Source: Lyngbya confervoides BDU141951
GTDB taxonomy: Bacteria; Cyanobacteriota; Cyanobacteriia; Thermosynechococcales; Thermosynechococcaceae
DNA: 64,000 bases
Assembly (NCBI RefSeq): GCF_000817775.3
Contig: NZ_JTHE03000061.1
Span: 1-64,000 of the forward strand
Direction: 5' to 3'
Part shown: positions 61,884-64,000 of the stretch, piece by piece
How the letters are laid out: each line of letters opens with the position of its first letter
Numbering within the stretch: the first letter of the stretch is position 1
Program-made: the position numbers and the translations under genes
The notes under the pieces: generated by a model
Told to the model about the DNA's origin: nothing
What the model saw: the letters and a program-made list of their open reading frames with translations, nothing else
Databases searched by the model: none

Positions 61884-62228
61884 CTACTCTGCCTTCTTAG
61901 CCGCAGCCGCCTTACCCGTGTTGATTTTATCAATCATCACGCGCGTTAGATCCTGACGATGTCCCTGCTTTTTGCGGGTCTTCTTCTTCGGCTGCATTTT
62001 GTAAACCACAACCTTCCGCCCCCGATGGTGCTGCATGACCGTTGCTTCCACAGTAGCCCCTTGCACAAGGGGCTGGCCGAGGGTCACCTTGCCGTCTTCA
62101 TTCACCAGCAGCACTTGGTCGAGGGTGACTTTGTCCTCTGCCTCTGCACTGAGACGCTCAATGTCGTAATACCGTCCGGGTTCTACCCGGAGTTGCTTCC
62201 CACCCGTTTCGATAATTGCGTATGTCAT
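61884..62228 (-). CDS. rplU: 50S ribosomal protein L21
   Basis: 114 residues from [26 protein letters not shown], the L21 start; a long frame upstream adds 20 unlike residues. The Lys-rich [26 protein letters not shown] is typical. First gene of rplU-rpmA. Confidence 0.97.
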   Translation of the reverse strand: MTYAIIETGGKQLRVEPGRYYDIERLSAEAEDKVTLDQVLLVNEDGKVTLGQPLVQGATVEATVMQHHRGRKVVVYKMQPKKKTRKKQGHRQDLTRVMIDKINTGKAAAAKKAE

Positions 62229-62266
62229 AGCGTGGAATGTCCTTTCAATCAATTCGCCGTACAGGT

Positions 62267-62308
62267 TCCTGAGAGTCTTAAGGGGCAAGCGCCCAAGAGG
62301 ACTCAGGA
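62267..62308 (-). promoter_or_regulatory. Hairpin in the rplU leader
   Basis: On the minus strand, upstream of rplU, TCCTGAGTC (62308-62300) can pair with GACTCTCAGGA (62277-62267, with a two-base bulge), with an inner GGGC/GCCC stem. The structured leader lies 40-80 bases before the start codon. Ribosomal protein leaders often bind the encoded protein; such a role for L21 here is only a possibility. Confidence 0.4.
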
Positions 62309-62601
62309 TTTTTGCCTATCTGAACCTGATCCGAGCGGAGTCAAGCCATCTATAGCTTTGTGGCTTCTGAATTTTTGAGATAACAAAGTTAAAACTCAGC
62401 TGATTCAAAACACCAGCTTACCAGTATCATAAATAAGCTGAGTCTCTGTCAAGTTTTGGGGCACCCATTTTACTGAGATCTGCTCCTGACCAGAGGCATC
62501 CCCCCGTGGATTTGCCTGCAAGCAGATTTGTCTGAAAGCAGGATCTAAGAGGCCAGTCAACTGTTCTATTGGGAAGGTGTTTATAAATTCTCTATGTCCT
62601 G

Positions 62602-62607
62602 TATAAT
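62602..62607 (+). promoter_or_regulatory. Promoter -10 box of tRNA-Leu/cca
   Basis: Consensus TATAAT 13 bases before the mature 5' end of tRNA-Leu. The -35 17 bases upstream (GTTTAT) is weak. Transcription would begin only a few bases before the tRNA, so the same transcript would cover tRNA and cca. Confidence 0.6.
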
Positions 62608-62619
62608 GAGTGAGCTTGA

Positions 62620-62701
62620 GGGCGGATGGCGAAATTGGTAGACGCACCACACTCAAAATGTGGCGACTTCGGTCGTGAGAGTTCGAGTCTCTCTCCGCCC
62701 A
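62620..62701 (+). tRNA. tRNA-Leu (anticodon CAA)
   Basis: Complete class II cloverleaf: acceptor GGGCGGA/TCCGCCC, D arm GCG/CGC, anticodon stem CCACA/TGTGG around CTCAAAA (anticodon CAA), variable arm CGAC-TTCG-GTCG, T arm GAGAG/CTCTC around TTCGAGT, discriminator A62701. No CCA encoded. The discriminator A is the first base of the cca start codon. Confidence 0.96.
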
Positions 62702-63957
62702 TGCAATCGGTACTTAACCCGCAAAGCTGGCCCTTTGAGCTGGAGGATTTACCCAACTCAGCCCGTTTAGTGGGTGGCGGCGTTCGAGATGCCCTCTTAG
62801 GCCACTCTTCAGGCTATCTGGATCTAGACTTTGTCGTTAAAGATAGTCCGGTTTCAATCGCCCAGGCCATCGCCCGCCGTTACCAGGCTGGCTATGTTCT
62901 GTTGGATGCAGAGCGTCAGATTGCGCGCGTGGTTTTTCCCAAGACCACCGCTGACTTTGCGCTGCAGGTGGGCAAGTCCCTGGAAGAGGATTTGCACCGC
63001 CGGGACTTTACCATTAACGCCATCGCCTACCGTCCCCATGATGGCAAAATCATGGATCCCCTGAACGGCTATGCCGATCTGCAACGCGGAACCATTCGGA
63101 TGATTTCCGAAGCCAACCTGCGTGATGATCCGCTGCGGTTGATGCGAGCCTACCGCCAAGCCGCCCAGCTTAATTTCACCCTGGATCCAGAGACGCAAAA
63201 TGCCATTCGAGAATTTGCCCCCCTCCTCTCTCAGGTTGCCGCAGAGCGCATCAAGGTGGAGCTAGGCTACTTGCTGAGCAGCAGTGCAGGGACGCCCTGG
63301 CTGTCGCAGCTCTACAAAGATGGCCTCCTAGAGCACTGCTTTCCAAACCTCTCGACGGAAAGCATCGCAAGACTGGCCGCCATTGATGAGGCGGAGGGGA
63401 TGTTGAGTCGTCAATATCCCGATTTGGCCTCTAAATTGCATCAGCGGCTCAGCGATCGCGCTCAAGGTGCAGAGGCCCTGCGGCGCACAGTTCTCTCCAC
63501 GGTCAAGCTGCTGGCCTTGGTGGCCCTCGACCCGGACACCGCTGAGGCTACGCTGCTGAAGCTAAAATATAGCCGCAATGAAATTCGCTTAATTTGTACC
63601 GTCATTCGCGGCATTCAAGCCTTTGCACAGCAGACGTCCCAAATTTTGGGGTCAAAGACTCAGCAATATCAGTTCTTCCAGCTCATGGGCAAATTCTTTC
63701 CGGCCTTTGTGGTGGTCAACCTGGCCATGGGCGGTTGTTTAGCGCAGCTTCAGCCCCTGATTCACGCCTATGGAGATCCCTCTAGTCCGGTGGCCCACCC
63801 CCAACCCCTCCTTTCCGGCTATGAGTTAATTCAGGCCCTGCACCTATCTCCAGGCCCCAATATCGGGAAGCTGCTCACGGCGATCGCCTATGCCCAAGCC
63901 GAAGGCCAGGTCCACAGCAAAGCCGAGGCCATCGCCTATGCTCGCCGTCAGCTCTAG
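62701..63957 (+). CDS. cca: CCA-adding enzyme / tRNA nucleotidyltransferase
   Basis: Adds the 3' CCA (or part of it) to tRNAs, which in this genome lack encoded CCA. 418 residues from MQSVLNPQSW. Nucleotidyltransferase motif RLVGGGVRDALLGHSSGYLDLDFVV near the start, then RRDFTINAIAYRPHDGKIMDPLNGYADL, LRDDPLRLMRAYRQAAQLNF and the helical tail. Cyanobacterial genomes may split C- and A-adding roles; which this one has cannot be told. An upstream in-frame ATG at 62626 lies inside the tRNA and gives the well-known false extension MAKLVDAPHSK. The start codon is joined to the tRNA end. Confidence 0.93.
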   Translation: MQSVLNPQSWPFELEDLPNSARLVGGGVRDALLGHSSGYLDLDFVVKDSPVSIAQAIARRYQAGYVLLDAERQIARVVFPKTTADFALQVGKSLEEDLHRRDFTINAIAYRPHDGKIMDPLNGYADLQRGTIRMISEANLRDDPLRLMRAYRQAAQLNFTLDPETQNAIREFAPLLSQVAAERIKVELGYLLSSSAGTPWLSQLYKDGLLEHCFPNLSTESIARLAAIDEAEGMLSRQYPDLASKLHQRLSDRAQGAEALRRTVLSTVKLLALVALDPDTAEATLLKLKYSRNEIRLICTVIRGIQAFAQQTSQILGSKTQQYQFFQLMGKFFPAFVVVNLAMGGCLAQLQPLIHAYGDPSSPVAHPQPLLSGYELIQALHLSPGPNIGKLLTAIAYAQAEGQVHSKAEAIAYARRQL

Positions 63958-64000
63958 GCAACTCCGAAGCGCAGCCGCCCCGAACGGGCGTCAGGAGCGG

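Larger units (their letters stand above)
62229..62619. other. Control region between rplU and tRNA-Leu
   Basis: 391 bp between divergent starts. Holds the rplU leader hairpin and the -10 box of the tRNA-Leu/cca unit. A minus-strand frame (62405-62656) overlaps the tRNA and is not a gene. Nothing else seen. Confidence 0.6.

Noticed and set aside
62405-62656. Minus-strand frame of 83 residues
   Set aside because: It overlaps the tRNA-Leu and promoter region and has no family resemblance.
62626-62700. N-terminal extension MAKLVDAPHSK of cca
   Set aside because: It is translated from inside the tRNA-Leu gene, a well-known artefact; the family starts at 62701.
1-64000. CRISPR arrays, insertion sequences, prophage
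   Set aside because: No regular repeat-spacer array, no transposase and no phage structural genes were found in reading.

Overview
The window is a piece of a cyanobacterial chromosome. The evidence is the many copies of the HIP1 palindrome GCGATCGC (for example 952-959 and 1415-1422), tRNA genes without an encoded CCA, a cyanobacterial-type Hfq, an NblB-like HEAT protein, a BciB/Slr1923-type divinyl reductase, CRY-DASH, a Hik2-like kinase, and several families known almost only from cyanobacteria (DUF3318, DUF3084, DUF3285, DUF3611, DUF1823, COP23). The DNA is moderately GC-rich and densely packed. I cannot name the species.

Layout. 1-4.4 kb is a likely accessory region: the tail of a Schlafen/AlbA-type ATPase gene, a RelB-like antitoxin with a frameshifted RelE-like toxin, a type I restriction R subunit (hsdR), a DUF2797 gene and tRNA-Arg(CCT). 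4.4-24.4 kb is rich in envelope and polysaccharide genes: three overlapping pseudopilin genes, two polyprenyl-phosphate glycosylphosphotransferases, an ABC exporter, a PlsY-like/phosphotransferase fusion, a PilX-like protein and an O-antigen ligase-like TPR protein. Among them lie leuS-tsaB, tRNA-Ser(TGA) and a coupled pair of U32-family genes. 24.4-25.0 kb has no convincing protein gene but holds several palindromes and hairpins.

25-33 kb carries a DUF6745 gene pair, proline iminopeptidase, and a run of exported proteins: trypsin-like/TPR protease, COP23 protein, putative outer-membrane barrel and CHAT protease-like protein. 33-45 kb holds a UvrD-like helicase, CRY-DASH, a co-directional leuB-slt-peroxiredoxin-like-histidine kinase series and an SLH protein. 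45-61 kb is mostly housekeeping: DUF3318, glutathionyl-hydroquinone reductase, dapF/hfq, pfkA, recQ, purS-purQ, nblB-like, ybeY, dgkA, DUF3084, two tiny genes, DUF1823, DUF3611 and bciB. The right end holds rplU-rpmA and a tRNA-Leu(CAA) fused to the CCA-adding enzyme gene.

The most interesting points are these. (1) The discriminator A of tRNA-Leu(CAA) is also the A of the ATG of cca, so 3' maturation of the tRNA would destroy that start codon. (2) One gene joins a PlsY-like membrane domain to a rifampicin-phosphotransferase-like ATP-grasp/His-swivel module. (3) A secreted CHAT protein is next to a barrel protein, a COP23 protein and a secreted protease. (4) There are unexplained palindromes at 19.3, 24.5-24.9 and 54.8 kb. 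All functions are inferred from reading the sequence; no database search was possible.
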